A stretch of 64,000 nucleotides of DNA. Origin: Bog-532 sp963720945 (lineage in GTDB: Bacteria > Actinomycetota > Actinomycetes > Streptosporangiales > Streptosporangiaceae). Of the stretch, positions 9,225 to 17,780 are shown piece after piece. The DNA lies in contig CAVRHH010000004.1 in assembly GCA_963720945.1 (NCBI GenBank), forward strand, positions 226,743 through 290,742, given 5' to 3'. Each line of letters starts with the position of its first letter. Within the stretch, counting starts at the first letter, position 1. Made by a program: the position numbers and the translations under genes. The notes under the pieces were generated by a model. It searched no databases and was not told where the DNA came from. It saw only the letters and a program-made list of their open reading frames with translations.

Positions 9225-9257
9225 GACCGGGGCGCCCAGCATCGGGCGGCCCCGGTC
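9225..9257. terminator. Hairpin between convergent permease and PAC2 genes
   Basis: Arms GACCGGGGCGCCC (9225-9237) and GGGCGGCCCCGGTC (9244-9257) pair with one bulged base around a 6-base loop. It lies between two convergent genes and reaches the PAC2 stop codon, so it could serve both. Confidence 0.55.
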
Positions 9258-10248
9258 ATATTCCGCCCGGCTCCCCACGGCGCCCGCGACGGCGCAGGTA
9301 ACGCTCGAATTCGCGCGCGATCGCGTCCCCGCTGGCCTGCGGCAGGTCGGTCGCGTCCTTGGCCTCTTCGAGGGTGCGGACGTACTCGGCCACCTCGGAA
9401 TCCTGCTGCGCCAGCTCGTCCACGCCGCGTTCCCAGGCCCGGGCCTCGTCGGCCAGGTCGGCCAGCGGCAGCGGCGCGTCCAGGACGTCCTCCACACCGC
9501 GCAGCAGCGCCAGCGTGGCCTTGGGGCTGGGGGGCGTGGCCACGTAGTGCGGCACCGATGCCCACAGCGATACGGCCGGGATACCCGCCCCCGACAGAGC
9601 GTGCTGGACTACGCCGAGGATCCCCGTCGGGCCCTTGTAGTCGGAAAAGGGCGCGGTCACCGTGGCCGACAGCTTCGGGTCCGACGCGCCGACCGAGACC
9701 GGCACCGGCCGCGTGTGCGGCGCGTCCGCCAGCAGCGCGCCGAGCAGGATAACGGACTCGACGCCGAGGTCGGCCAGGCCCTGGACGAGCTCGCTGGTGA
9801 ACGAGCGCCAGCGCATGTTCGGCTCGATCCCGTGCACCAGGATGATGTCCTTGTCCAGGCCTGTCACGCTCGGTGCAGCGGCCTGGCCGTCGCCGTCCTG
9901 ATCGGCCCCATGCGCCGGGCCGGCCGCGGGATCAGCGCCGTCCGCAGCGGCGGGCGCCTGCGCCAGCGCACCGGCGCGGGCCACCGACAGCCGCGTCGTC
10001 GGCCACACGAGCCGCTCGATCCGCCCTCCCGTTATCTCGACGACCGGCCGCGTCACCTGGAAGTCGTAGAAGTCCTCGGGTTCGATGGCGGCAATCGGCT
10101 GCGCCTGCCAGGCGATACCCAGATGGCTGATTACGCCGCTTGCGGCCTCCCCGGCGTCATTCCAGCCTTCGAAGGCGGCGATCGCGACGGGTGAGGTGAG
10201 CGTACCCAGTCGATCGAACTCGATGTCTCCCCCCTCCTCCCTGAACAT
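9256..10248 (-). CDS. PAC2 family protein
   Basis: The PAC2 family is related to proteasome-assembly chaperone 2 and is widespread in Actinobacteria. The protein shows the hallmark AAFEGWNDAGEAA near residue 20, DIILVHGIEPNMRW in the middle, the LGALLADAPHTRPVPV strand and a helical C-terminal domain ending in Arg/Gly residues. A 30-residue Ala/Asp-rich insertion precedes the HGIEP motif. The start is uncertain: ATG 10248 gives MFREEGGD, where the codons after it themselves resemble a ribosome-binding site. Its position beside metH is common in actinomycetes. About 330 residues. Confidence 0.8.
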   Translation of the reverse strand: MFREEGGDIEFDRLGTLTSPVAIAAFEGWNDAGEAASGVISHLGIAWQAQPIAAIEPEDFYDFQVTRPVVEITGGRIERLVWPTTRLSVARAGALAQAPAAADGADPAAGPAHGADQDGDGQAAAPSVTGLDKDIILVHGIEPNMRWRSFTSELVQGLADLGVESVILLGALLADAPHTRPVPVSVGASDPKLSATVTAPFSDYKGPTGILGVVQHALSGAGIPAVSLWASVPHYVATPPSPKATLALLRGVEDVLDAPLPLADLADEARAWERGVDELAQQDSEVAEYVRTLEEAKDATDLPQASGDAIAREFERYLRRRGRRGEPGGI

Positions 10249-10371
10249 GACGCGCGCGGTCACCGAGCGCGGTCGTGGGTCCCAGCCTACGTTGCCGGCA
10301 GAGCTGCGGGCATCATCCGCCCCAACCCGCGGCACCCGTGTTGCCATTGATCGTGCCGTGGCGGGGGTCCG

Positions 10372-10377
10372 TAGACT
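10372..10377 (+). promoter_or_regulatory. Possible -10 hexamer for metH remnant/HAD transcript
   Basis: TAGACT fits the actinobacterial -10 pattern TANNNT and ends 7 bases before the ATG at 10385, which would make the message leaderless. No clear -35 was found. Confidence 0.3.
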
Positions 10378-10384
10378 TATCGCG

Positions 10385-10682
10385 ATGAGCGGGCCTCGGA
10401 CGGATGCAATGAAACCATATGGGGGAGGCGGCCTGCGGCCGGCGCTGGCCAGCCGGGTACTGGTGGCCGATGGGGCCATGGGCACGATGCTGCAGGCCAG
10501 CGACGCGATCCTGGACGATTTTCAGGGGCACGAGGGCTGTAACGAGATCCTGAACGTTACCCGCCCGGACATTGTCCGCACCGTTCATGACGCGTACCTG
10601 TCGGCCAGCGCTGACTGCGTCACGACCAATACGTTCGGTGCCAATGTCGCCAATCCCGGTGAATACGGCATCGCGGACCGGA
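10385..10682 (+). pseudogene. metH: 5' remnant of cobalamin-dependent methionine synthase (metH)
   Basis: About 100 codons match the start of the MetH homocysteine-binding domain: VLVADGAMGTMLQ, FQGHEGCNEILNVTRPDIV, DCVTTNTFGAN and GEYGIADR. After GIADR similarity stops and the reading frame continues, without a stop, into the HAD hydrolase gene. MetH proteins are normally about 1,150-1,250 residues, so roughly 90 percent is gone, including the zinc, folate, B12 and activation modules. PAC2, metH and a HAD gene are neighbours in many actinomycetes, so an internal deletion that joined metH to its downstream neighbour is the simplest explanation. Confidence 0.75.
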
Positions 10683-10696
10683 GCGCCGGAGCAGCC

Positions 10697-11479
10697 ATGA
10701 CGGACACCCACATCACCGCAGTGTCCGGCGCCTCAGCGGCCGCCGTGCCCCAGGGTGCCCCGTCGGCGCCGGACAACCGCGGCCCGCGCGCTGTCCTGTT
10801 CGACATGGACGGCCTGCTGATCGACTCCGAACCGCTCTGGTTCGAGGTCGAGACCCAGGTCATGGCCCGGCTCGGCGGCCAGTGGTCCGAAGCCGACCAG
10901 CAGGAACTGCTCGGCAGCTCGCTGGACAATGCGGTGCGCTACTTCCTGGCGCGGGCCGCGGTCCCCGCCGGCCCGGCCGAGGTGGCGGAGTGGATCATGG
11001 GCGGGATCGTCGCTCAGGTCCGCGAGCGCGGCGTCACCGTGATGCCGGGCGCGGCCGGCCTGGTAGCGGAGGTAGCTGCCGCCGGCCTGCCGTACGCGCT
11101 GGTGACGTCGTCGCAGCGCCGTTTCGTTGACGCGGTGCTGGCCCGGACCGGCCTGCGGTTCCCGGTCGTGGTGTGCGGCGGCGACGTCAGCCGCGGGAAG
11201 CCTGACCCCGAGCCGTACCTGCTGGCGGCGCGGCGGCTGGGTGTGCCGCCGGGGCGGTGCCTGGCGCTGGAGGACTCCATCACCGGGGTACGCGCGGCCG
11301 AGGGCGCCGGATGCGTCGTGGTCGCGGTGCCCACGCTGCGGCCCATCGAGCCGCGTCCCGGCCGCCTGGTCCTGCCGTCGCTGCGCGGCGTCGGCCTCGG
11401 CCGTCTGCGGTCCGCCTGGGCGGACGCCGTCCCGGCGGCGGTCCGCCAGGACCGGCCCGCCAACCCGCGCGCCGTCTGA
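10697..11479 (+). CDS. HAD-superfamily hydrolase (phosphatase)
   Basis: Haloacid-dehalogenase fold phosphatase of 260 residues. Motif I FDMDGLLIDSEPLW, motif II LVTSSQ, motif III Lys in GGDVSRGKPDPEPYLLAA and motif IV ALEDSITGVRAAEGAG are complete, as in beta-phosphoglucomutase-like enzymes. The ATG at 10697 begins the hydrolase-type sequence; the frame is open upstream through the metH remnant, so a fusion protein of about 365 residues starting at 10385 is also possible. Confidence 0.85.
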   Translation: MTDTHITAVSGASAAAVPQGAPSAPDNRGPRAVLFDMDGLLIDSEPLWFEVETQVMARLGGQWSEADQQELLGSSLDNAVRYFLARAAVPAGPAEVAEWIMGGIVAQVRERGVTVMPGAAGLVAEVAAAGLPYALVTSSQRRFVDAVLARTGLRFPVVVCGGDVSRGKPDPEPYLLAARRLGVPPGRCLALEDSITGVRAAEGAGCVVVAVPTLRPIEPRPGRLVLPSLRGVGLGRLRSAWADAVPAAVRQDRPANPRAV

Positions 11480-11555
11480 TTGCTGGCGGCTCTGACGTGC
11501 GGACGGGCCGGCGCCCCGCTCTGGTGGATCCGCGCCGTCACACGCGACATTACGA

Positions 11556-11893
11556 TCATTTGGTGAAGTACCAGGTCTCCGGGTTGATGTACAGCGTGGG
11601 GGACGCTTCTGGCAGGTGCTGGTGCCGTTCGGGACCACCTTCCAGCCGTGGCTGGACAGCAGCTGCTTCGCCTTGCCCACGTTGTAGGGGAACGGGTCAC
11701 CCTGCTTGCCCTTGGCGGACAGGTACGGGGTCGATGGGTAGTTGGCGACGGGGCCCACGGTCGGGAAGCCGTAGCCGCGCAGTGGGCCGGAGATGACGGC
11801 CCCCTGGTTCACCAGGTACTCCAGTGCCTGCCGGAAGTACAGTTCCTTGAGCACCTTGCCCTCGGGCGTGGCGGAGTTCATGTACCCCGCCAC
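11556..11893 (-). pseudogene. Degraded peptide ABC substrate-binding protein fragment
   Basis: Read on the minus strand, the piece encodes an internal part of a family-5 binding protein (KELYFRQALEYLVNQ, GYGFPTVGPVANYP, GKAKQLLSSHGWKVVPNGT) and, after a frame change near TSTC, a plausible C-terminus (EASPTLYINPETWYFTK, stop at 11556-11558). An in-frame stop lies 9 bases upstream of the first matching codon, so the N-terminal half is missing, and the jump at TSTC implies an internal deletion. It is not a copy of the 2964-4802 gene. It sits beside the metH deletion. Confidence 0.65.
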
Positions 11894-11936
11894 CGGTACC
11901 GGTCAGCCCGCAGAGCCCGGGGGCGGACGGCCCGGG

Positions 11937-12443
11937 CTAGGTGATCCCGTGCTTGCGGAGGATGTCCTCCACCCCGGCCAGATCGTCATCGTCGTCCGGG
12001 ATGCCCTTCCCGGCCCGCGCGGGGCGGGTGGCCAGTTCCTTCTTGCGCGCCTGGCCCTTCCCCTCACCCGCGGCGGCGCCGTCAGCGGCCGCGAGCCCGG
12101 CCGGGGCGTCCTTGGCGGCCTTGCCGCGGGCCCGCTTGCGGCGGCGCTTGCCGGCCCCGGACACCACGAACAGCACGGCGGCCAGCGCCGCCACGCCGAC
12201 ACCGGACCACACCTGGGCGGAGAACGCGAAGGACGTGGCGAAATCACCGATCGCCGCGCCCATCTTCCAGAACATCTTGATCGAACCGGTCAGGTAGGCG
12301 GCCAGCGGCAGCAGCGACCACGCCACGCCGCGGAGCCCGGCCGCCAGCCCGCGCCTTCGCATCGCGAACCAGCTCGCGACCAGTCCGATGCCCGTCAGCC
12401 CGGCGCACAGTGGCAGCCAGGTGATCGCGTTGTACGTTGACAT
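11937..12443 (-). CDS. Conserved actinobacterial membrane protein
   Basis: A 168-residue protein. Three hydrophobic segments can be seen (LPLCAGLTGIGLVASWFAM, VAWSLLPLAAYLTGSI and GVGVAALAAVLFVVSG), then a basic KRRRKRARGK stretch and an acidic C-terminus (DDDDDLAGVEDILRKHGIT). The pattern recurs as a small membrane protein in the same neighbourhood of actinomycete genomes, where it is sometimes labelled cellulose synthase without good reason. I can assign no function. Confidence 0.7.
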   Translation of the reverse strand: MSTYNAITWLPLCAGLTGIGLVASWFAMRRRGLAAGLRGVAWSLLPLAAYLTGSIKMFWKMGAAIGDFATSFAFSAQVWSGVGVAALAAVLFVVSGAGKRRRKRARGKAAKDAPAGLAAADGAAAGEGKGQARKKELATRPARAGKGIPDDDDDLAGVEDILRKHGIT

Positions 12444-12516
12444 CTCTTACCTCGGCTGCTCTTACCTCGGCTGCGCTCGCCCAAAGATGTTTCCGGGGGA
12501 CGGCCCCTTCCCATCG

Positions 12517-13404
12517 TTACACAGCCGACCCGATGGATGAACCAGCCGGCGCCCCGGGCTGGGGCAGCGGCGGCGGGGTGCCGCCGAACTCCGGGCACAG
12601 CGCCTTGTGCGCGCACCACTCACACAGGCGGCCGGGCCGCGGCCGCCAGTCCCCGGCGTCGGTGGCCCGCTCGATGGCCTGCCATAGCGCCTGCACCTTC
12701 CGCTCGGTGGCACGCAGGTCCGCCTCGTCCGGCGCGTACCGGACCACCTGGCCGTCGCCCAGGTACATGAGCTGGAGCAGGCGCGGGATCTGGCCGCGGG
12801 CCCGCCACAGCACCAGGGCGTAGAACTTCATCTGGAACAGCGCCCGCGCCTCGAAGTCCGGCGGCGGCGCTTTGCCCGTCTTGTAGTCGACGACGCGGAT
12901 GTCGCCGGCCGGGGCGACGTCGAGCCGGTCGATGTAGCCGCGGAGCCGGAGCCCGGACTCCAGCTCGGCCTCCACGTACAGCTCGCGGTCCGCGGGCTCC
13001 AGGCGGCGCGGGTCCTCCAGCCGGAAGTAGCTGTCGACCGCGGCGGCGGCGTCGCGGATCCACGCGTCCAGCTCGGCCTCGCCCGGGAACAAGGCGGCCA
13101 GGTCCGGCTGCGCCGCCGACAGCCGGTCCCATTCGGGCTGGACCAGTGACTGCGCCGCGGCCGGGGTCCGCATCGCCGCGCTGAGATCGAAGAGCCGCTC
13201 CAGCACCGCGTGCACCAGCGTGCCGCGGGCCGCCGCGGCGCTCGGCGGCTCGGGCAGCTTGTCGATCACCCGGAACCGGTAGAGCAGCGGGCAGGTCATG
13301 AAGTCAGCGGCGCGGGACGGCGACAGGGCCGGCCCGCGGGGCGCGTCCGAGCCCTCTTCCGGGGGCACCGGATCGGCGATCTCCACCGCGACGAGTTCAT
13401 CCAC
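12517..13404 (-). CDS. RecB-family PD-(D/E)XK exonuclease
   Basis: A stand-alone RecB-like nuclease domain of about 295 residues. Visible motifs: LSPSRAADFMTCPLLYRFR (N-terminal helix), GTLVHAVLERLF (conserved His), IRVVDYKTGKAPP (Asp and Lys of the PD-(D/E)XK core) and a C-terminal LCEWCAHKALCP, the cysteine group that with the first Cys may hold an iron-sulfur cluster as in AddB/Cas4-like nucleases. The GTG at 13404 was chosen because the preceding codons are low-complexity. Likely role in DNA repair; no helicase partner is adjacent. Confidence 0.85.
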   Translation of the reverse strand: MDELVAVEIADPVPPEEGSDAPRGPALSPSRAADFMTCPLLYRFRVIDKLPEPPSAAAARGTLVHAVLERLFDLSAAMRTPAAAQSLVQPEWDRLSAAQPDLAALFPGEAELDAWIRDAAAAVDSYFRLEDPRRLEPADRELYVEAELESGLRLRGYIDRLDVAPAGDIRVVDYKTGKAPPPDFEARALFQMKFYALVLWRARGQIPRLLQLMYLGDGQVVRYAPDEADLRATERKVQALWQAIERATDAGDWRPRPGRLCEWCAHKALCPEFGGTPPPLPQPGAPAGSSIGSAV

Positions 13405-13559
13405 GCCATGAGCGTAGGGGAGGGCACCGACACTTGGGCGGGGTTTGCCGGGGTGCCGCGCGGCCCGCCGCGGCCGGCCTCCCGGGCCTCCCGGGGCTCC
13501 CGGGCCTTCCGGCGGCCGGAAGGCCCGGGATGGCACGTAGCATCAGTCATGTGGCAGGC

Positions 13560-14699
13560 ATGACGCCCGGCCGGCGAGACCAGCGGCCGGCGAAGCAGCC
13601 GGGGTCCGGGATCGTGATCGCGCGCCCGTTCGGCATCCCGGTGATTATCTCCCCGTACTGGTTCGTGATCGCGGGCGTCTTCATCGTCATCTACGCCAAC
13701 GACCTGGCCGGGACGTATAGCGGCAGCACCCGCTACGTGGTGGCCGCCGCCTTCGTGGTGCTGCTGTACCTGTCCGTCCTGGTGCACGAGCTCAGCCACT
13801 CGCTCGTCGCCCGCGGCTATGGCCTGCCGGTCCGGCGCATCCTGCTCTATCCGCTCGGCGGGCTCTCCGAGATCGAGCGCGAGCCGCAGACACCAGGCCG
13901 GGAGTTCACCGTGTCCGCGGCCGGCCCCGCCCTCTCGCTCGTCCTGGCGGCCATCGGCTACGGCCTGATGAAGGTGGTCCCCGGCGGGACCATCGGCTGG
14001 GTCATCGTCAGCCAGCTGCGCTGGGCCAACCTCGTCGTCGGGCTCTTCAACCTGCTCCCGGGCCTGCCGCTGGACGGCGGCCGGATGCTGCGGGCCGTCG
14101 TCTGGAAGGTCACCGGGCGGCCGGGCACGGCCACCATCGTGGCCGCCTGGGCGGGCCGGGTGCTGGCCGTGGCGCTGGTCATCGTGCCGTTCGGCTACGC
14201 CATGGCCAACGGCCGCAGCGAGGACCTGATGAGCATGCTGTGGCTGCTGTTCATCGCCGGGTTCATGTGGGTCGGTGCCGGCCAGTCGATCAAGGCGACC
14301 CGGCTGCGGGAGCGGCTGCCGGGCATCCAGGCACGGCGGCTGGCCCGCAAGGCGATCCCCATCCCGGCCAGCCTCCCGCTGGCCGAGGCGATCCGGCGGG
14401 CCGACGAGACCAACGCGCGCGCCCTGGTCGTGGTGGACCACGACAACACCCCGATCGCCATCGTGAACGAGTCCGCGGCGATGGCGACGCCGCCGCAGCG
14501 CCGCCCGTGGATCGAGGCCGGCACGCTGGCCCGCAAGCTGGATCCCGGCCTCGTGCTGCCCGCAGACCTGAGCGGGATGGCGCTGATCAACGCGGTCCGC
14601 AAGGCGCCCGCCAGCGAGTACCTCGTAGTGGAGCCCACCGGCCAGGTCTACGGGGTGCTGGCCGCCAGCGACCTGGACGGCGCGTTCGCCGGCGTGTGA
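13560..14699 (+). CDS. Site-2 protease family protein with CBS domains
   Basis: Intramembrane zinc metalloprotease of the SpoIVFB branch, about 379 residues. The zinc motif HELSH lies in VLVHELSHSLVARGYG, the third ligand in LPLDGGRMLRAVV, and several membrane helices surround them. A C-terminal CBS pair (SLPLAEAIRRADETNARALV onwards) may sense adenylates. ATG 13560 is taken because the hydrophobic core begins shortly after; ATG 13530 is possible. The neighbours (RecB nuclease upstream divergent, TrmI downstream) reproduce the actinomycete arrangement upstream of arc. Confidence 0.88.
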   Translation: MTPGRRDQRPAKQPGSGIVIARPFGIPVIISPYWFVIAGVFIVIYANDLAGTYSGSTRYVVAAAFVVLLYLSVLVHELSHSLVARGYGLPVRRILLYPLGGLSEIEREPQTPGREFTVSAAGPALSLVLAAIGYGLMKVVPGGTIGWVIVSQLRWANLVVGLFNLLPGLPLDGGRMLRAVVWKVTGRPGTATIVAAWAGRVLAVALVIVPFGYAMANGRSEDLMSMLWLLFIAGFMWVGAGQSIKATRLRERLPGIQARRLARKAIPIPASLPLAEAIRRADETNARALVVVDHDNTPIAIVNESAAMATPPQRRPWIEAGTLARKLDPGLVLPADLSGMALINAVRKAPASEYLVVEPTGQVYGVLAASDLDGAFAGV

Positions 14700-14727
14700 C
14701 CCCGCGCCCGCCGATAGCCTGTCCGGC

Positions 14728-15678
14728 ATGATTCGCCATCGCCGGGGGCCGTTTGCCAAAGGCGACCACGTTCAGCTCACCGACCCCAAGGGCCGCCGGC
14801 ACACCGTGGTCCTGGAACCGGGCAAGACCTTCTTCACCCACCGCGGGTCGCTCGGCCACGACGACCTGATCGGCCGGCCGGACGGGAGCGTGGTGACGTC
14901 CTCGGGGGGCACGCCGTACGTTGCGCTCCGCCCGCTGCTGGCCGACTTCACGCTGAGCATGAAACGCGGCGCGGCGGTCGTCTACCCCAAGGACGCCGCG
15001 CAGATCGTGGCGATGGCCGACGTCTTCCCGGGTGCGCGGGTGGTCGAGGCGGGCGCCGGGTCGGGCGCGCTGACGTGCTGGCTGCTGCGCGCGGCCGGCG
15101 AGGACGGGTCGGTGACCTCGTTCGAGCGCCGCGCGGACTTCGCCGAGATCGCCCGGCGCAACGTTGAGGCTTTCTTCGGCGCCGTGCCCGCCAGCTGGCA
15201 CCTGGTCGCCGGGGATTTCGCCGCGCCCGGGGATGCGCGGCGAGCGGGCCTCCCCCGGGAGCTGCCGGAAACGGCCGGCCCCGGGGATCCGCTGGGAGCG
15301 GACAACGCTGACCGCGTAATCCTGGACATGCTCGCGCCCTGGGACTGCGTGCCGGCCGCCGCGCGGGCCCTGGTGCCGGGCGGCGTCATCTGCTGCTACG
15401 TGGCGACCACCACGCAGCTGTCCCGCACGGTCGAGGCGCTGCGTGGGTACGGCCAGTTCGACGAGCCCGCGGCGTGGGAGTCGCTGGTGCGCGGCTGGCA
15501 CGTGGATGGCCTGGCAGTGCGGCCGGACCAGCGGATGGTCGGACACACCGGGTTTCTGGTCACTGCGCGGCGGCTGGCCGATGGCGTCACGCCGCCGCCG
15601 CGGCGGCGGCGTCCGGCCAAGGGCGCGCACCCGGAAGAAGAAGCTGGTGTGACGGACGGGGCACCGGCGCGTCCCTGA
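14728..15678 (+). CDS. trmI: tRNA (adenine-58-N1)-methyltransferase
   Basis: SAM-dependent methyltransferase that makes m1A58 in the T-loop of tRNA. The N-terminal small beta domain (GPFAKGDHVQLTDPKGRRH), the YPKDAAQIVAMADVFPG segment and the SAM-binding motif VVEAGAGSGALTCWLLRA are diagnostic; the substrate-binding part DRVILDMLAPWDC follows. An extra segment of about 25 residues lies between the GDFAAP and ADRVILD parts compared with typical TrmI. Located just before arc, as in many actinomycetes. Confidence 0.9.
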   Translation: MIRHRRGPFAKGDHVQLTDPKGRRHTVVLEPGKTFFTHRGSLGHDDLIGRPDGSVVTSSGGTPYVALRPLLADFTLSMKRGAAVVYPKDAAQIVAMADVFPGARVVEAGAGSGALTCWLLRAAGEDGSVTSFERRADFAEIARRNVEAFFGAVPASWHLVAGDFAAPGDARRAGLPRELPETAGPGDPLGADNADRVILDMLAPWDCVPAAARALVPGGVICCYVATTTQLSRTVEALRGYGQFDEPAAWESLVRGWHVDGLAVRPDQRMVGHTGFLVTARRLADGVTPPPRRRRPAKGAHPEEEAGVTDGAPARP

Positions 15679-15838
15679 GCCGTCCGGGGCGGCAGCGCCG
15701 TAGGCTAACAAAAAGTGTCTAAACCGTAACGATCAGCCTCGTAGCTTGCTTCGGAAGCCGCGCTGTGGGGCATTAATTCGCTGTCGGGTGTGCTCTGCCT
15801 AACGCGGACCGCCAGGTTACGAATGGCGCCGCTGTAGG

Positions 15839-15846
15839 TAGGGTCT
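15839..15846 (+). promoter_or_regulatory. Possible -10 element of arc
   Basis: TAGGGTCT, containing the TANNNT-type hexamer TAGGGT, lies 41 bases upstream of the arc start. The same eight bases occur at 19787-19794 before prcB, suggesting the two proteasome transcription units share a promoter type. Confidence 0.35.
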
Positions 15847-15879
15847 AGGTAATTCAGGCACCGGAAGGAGGTGAGGGCC

Positions 15880-17664
15880 GTGGGAAGCAGGGATGAGAGC
15901 TCACGAGCCTCACGGCATGACGATGAGGTCAAGGGCCTTACCGCGCAGATCTCCTTCCTTGACGAGGAGATCGCTGCATTGCGCCGCAGGCTCGCCGATT
16001 CGCCACGCCAGGCGCGGCTTCTCGAGGAGAGGCTGCGCGAGACAGAGGCCAGCCTGGCTGCCGTCACCGCGCAGAACGAGCGGCTGACCGGCACCCTGCG
16101 CGAGGCCCGGGACCAGATCGTCGCGCTCAAGGAGGAAGTCGACCGGCTGGCGCAGCCGCCGTCCGGCTTCGGCATCTTCCTCAACGCCGCCGACGACAAC
16201 ACCGCCGACGTCTTCACCGGCGGCCGGAAGATGCGGGTCCACGTGAGCCCCGCCGTCGAGCTCGAGCACCTCAAACCCGGCCAGGAAGTCGTGCTGAACG
16301 AGGCGCTCAATGTCGTGCTCGCCGAGGGGTTCGAGACGGCCGGCGAGATCGTCATGCTCAAGGAGCTCCTGGAGGATGGCGAGCGCGCGCTGGTCATCTC
16401 ACACGCGGACGAGGAGCGCGTGGTCCGGCTCGCCGACCCGCTGCGCGCCTCCACCCTGCGCAGCGGCGACTCGCTGCTGCTGGAGCCGCGCTCGGGCTAC
16501 GTGTTCGAGCGGATTCCGAAGGCGGAGGTCGAGGAGCTCATCCTGGAGGAAGTCCCGGATATCGTTTACTCCGACATCGGCGGCCTGGCCTCCCAGATCG
16601 AGCAGATCCGGGACGCGATCGAGCTGCCCTACCTGCACGCCGACCTGTTCCGCGAGCACCAGCTGCGGCCGCCCAAGGGCGTGCTGCTCTACGGGCCGCC
16701 CGGCTGCGGGAAGACGCTCATCGCCAAGGCGGTGGCGAACTCCCTGGCCAAGCAGGTCGCGGCGAAGACCGCGGCGGACGGCACCGCCGGGCCCGGCTCG
16801 GCAGGCCGCAGCTTCTTCCTCAACATCAAGGGCCCCGAGCTGCTCAACAAGTACGTCGGCGAGACCGAGCGGCACATCCGGCTCGTGTTCCAGCGGGCCC
16901 GCGAGAAGGCTAGCGAGGGCATGCCGGTCATCGTGTTCTTCGACGAGATGGACTCGATCTTCCGTACCCGCGGGTCCGGGGTCTCCAGCGACGTGGAGAA
17001 CACGATCGTGCCGCAGCTGCTGTCCGAGATCGACGGCGTTGAGGGCCTGCAGAACGTGATCGTGATCGGCGCGTCCAACCGCGAGGACATGATCGATCCC
17101 GCGATCCTGCGCCCCGGGCGGCTCGACGTCAAGATCAAGATCGAGCGGCCGGACGCCGAGGCGGCCAAGGACATCTTCTCCAAGTACATCCTGACCCAGC
17201 TCCCGCTGCACCCCGACGACCTGGCCGAGCACGGCGCCTCGCGGGACGGGACCGTGGAGGCGATGATCCAGCGGGTCGTCGAGCGGATGTACACCGAGTC
17301 GGAGGAGAACCGGTTCCTCGAGGTCACCTACGCCAACGGCGACAAGGAGGTCCTGTACTTCAAGGACTTCAACTCCGGCGCCATGATCCAGAACATCGTG
17401 GACCGGGCCAAGAAGATGGCCATCAAGGAGTTCCTCGACACCGGGCAGAAGGGCCTGCGGGTCGCGCACCTGCTGTCCGCCTGCGTCGACGAGTTCAGCG
17501 AGAACGAGGACCTGCCCAACACGACCAACCCCGACGACTGGGCGCGCATCTCCGGCAAGAAGGGCGAGCGCATCGTCTACATCCGCACCCTGGTGTCGGG
17601 CAAGACGGGCACCGAGGCGGGCCGGTCGATCGACACCGTGGCCAACACGGGCCAGTACCTGTGA
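15880..17664 (+). CDS. arc: Proteasome-associated AAA+ ATPase (ARC/Mpa)
   Basis: Hexameric unfoldase that recognises Pup on tagged proteins and feeds them to the 20S core. About 594 residues: an N-terminal coiled coil (roughly 10-90) that binds Pup, tandem OB domains, then the AAA+ module with Walker A GPPGCGKT (about 272-279), Walker B VIVFFDEMDS and ASNREDMIDPAILRPGRLD. The C-terminus ends GQYL, the penultimate-Tyr signal that docks on the core particle. GTG 15880 is chosen since GGAAGGAG at 15863-15870 is correctly spaced; GTG 15871 abuts it. Downstream lies a perfect hairpin and then dop. Confidence 0.95.
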   Translation: MGSRDESSRASRHDDEVKGLTAQISFLDEEIAALRRRLADSPRQARLLEERLRETEASLAAVTAQNERLTGTLREARDQIVALKEEVDRLAQPPSGFGIFLNAADDNTADVFTGGRKMRVHVSPAVELEHLKPGQEVVLNEALNVVLAEGFETAGEIVMLKELLEDGERALVISHADEERVVRLADPLRASTLRSGDSLLLEPRSGYVFERIPKAEVEELILEEVPDIVYSDIGGLASQIEQIRDAIELPYLHADLFREHQLRPPKGVLLYGPPGCGKTLIAKAVANSLAKQVAAKTAADGTAGPGSAGRSFFLNIKGPELLNKYVGETERHIRLVFQRAREKASEGMPVIVFFDEMDSIFRTRGSGVSSDVENTIVPQLLSEIDGVEGLQNVIVIGASNREDMIDPAILRPGRLDVKIKIERPDAEAAKDIFSKYILTQLPLHPDDLAEHGASRDGTVEAMIQRVVERMYTESEENRFLEVTYANGDKEVLYFKDFNSGAMIQNIVDRAKKMAIKEFLDTGQKGLRVAHLLSACVDEFSENEDLPNTTNPDDWARISGKKGERIVYIRTLVSGKTGTEAGRSIDTVANTGQYL

Positions 17665-17674
17665 CCTGGGCGAG

Positions 17675-17706
17675 CCGGCACGCGCCGCGACCGTGGCGCG
17701 TGCCGG
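17675..17706 (+). terminator. Perfect hairpin between arc and dop
   Basis: Arms CCGGCACGCGCC (17675-17686) and GGCGCGTGCCGG (17695-17706) are exact complements around an 8-base loop, 11 bases after the arc stop. No U-tract follows; likely a terminator or attenuator. Confidence 0.65.
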
Positions 17707-17780
17707 GGCCGCGTGCCGCGATCCGCGCCCTGTCGTGTGTCTGCGGCGTAGCCACAGCCGGCGCAGCATAGGCTGCTGAT

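Noticed and set aside
10249..10384. Cobalamin riboswitch before the metH remnant
   Set aside because: Only 136 bases separate the divergent starts and no B12-box-like conserved element is seen; a possible -10 lies right at the ATG.
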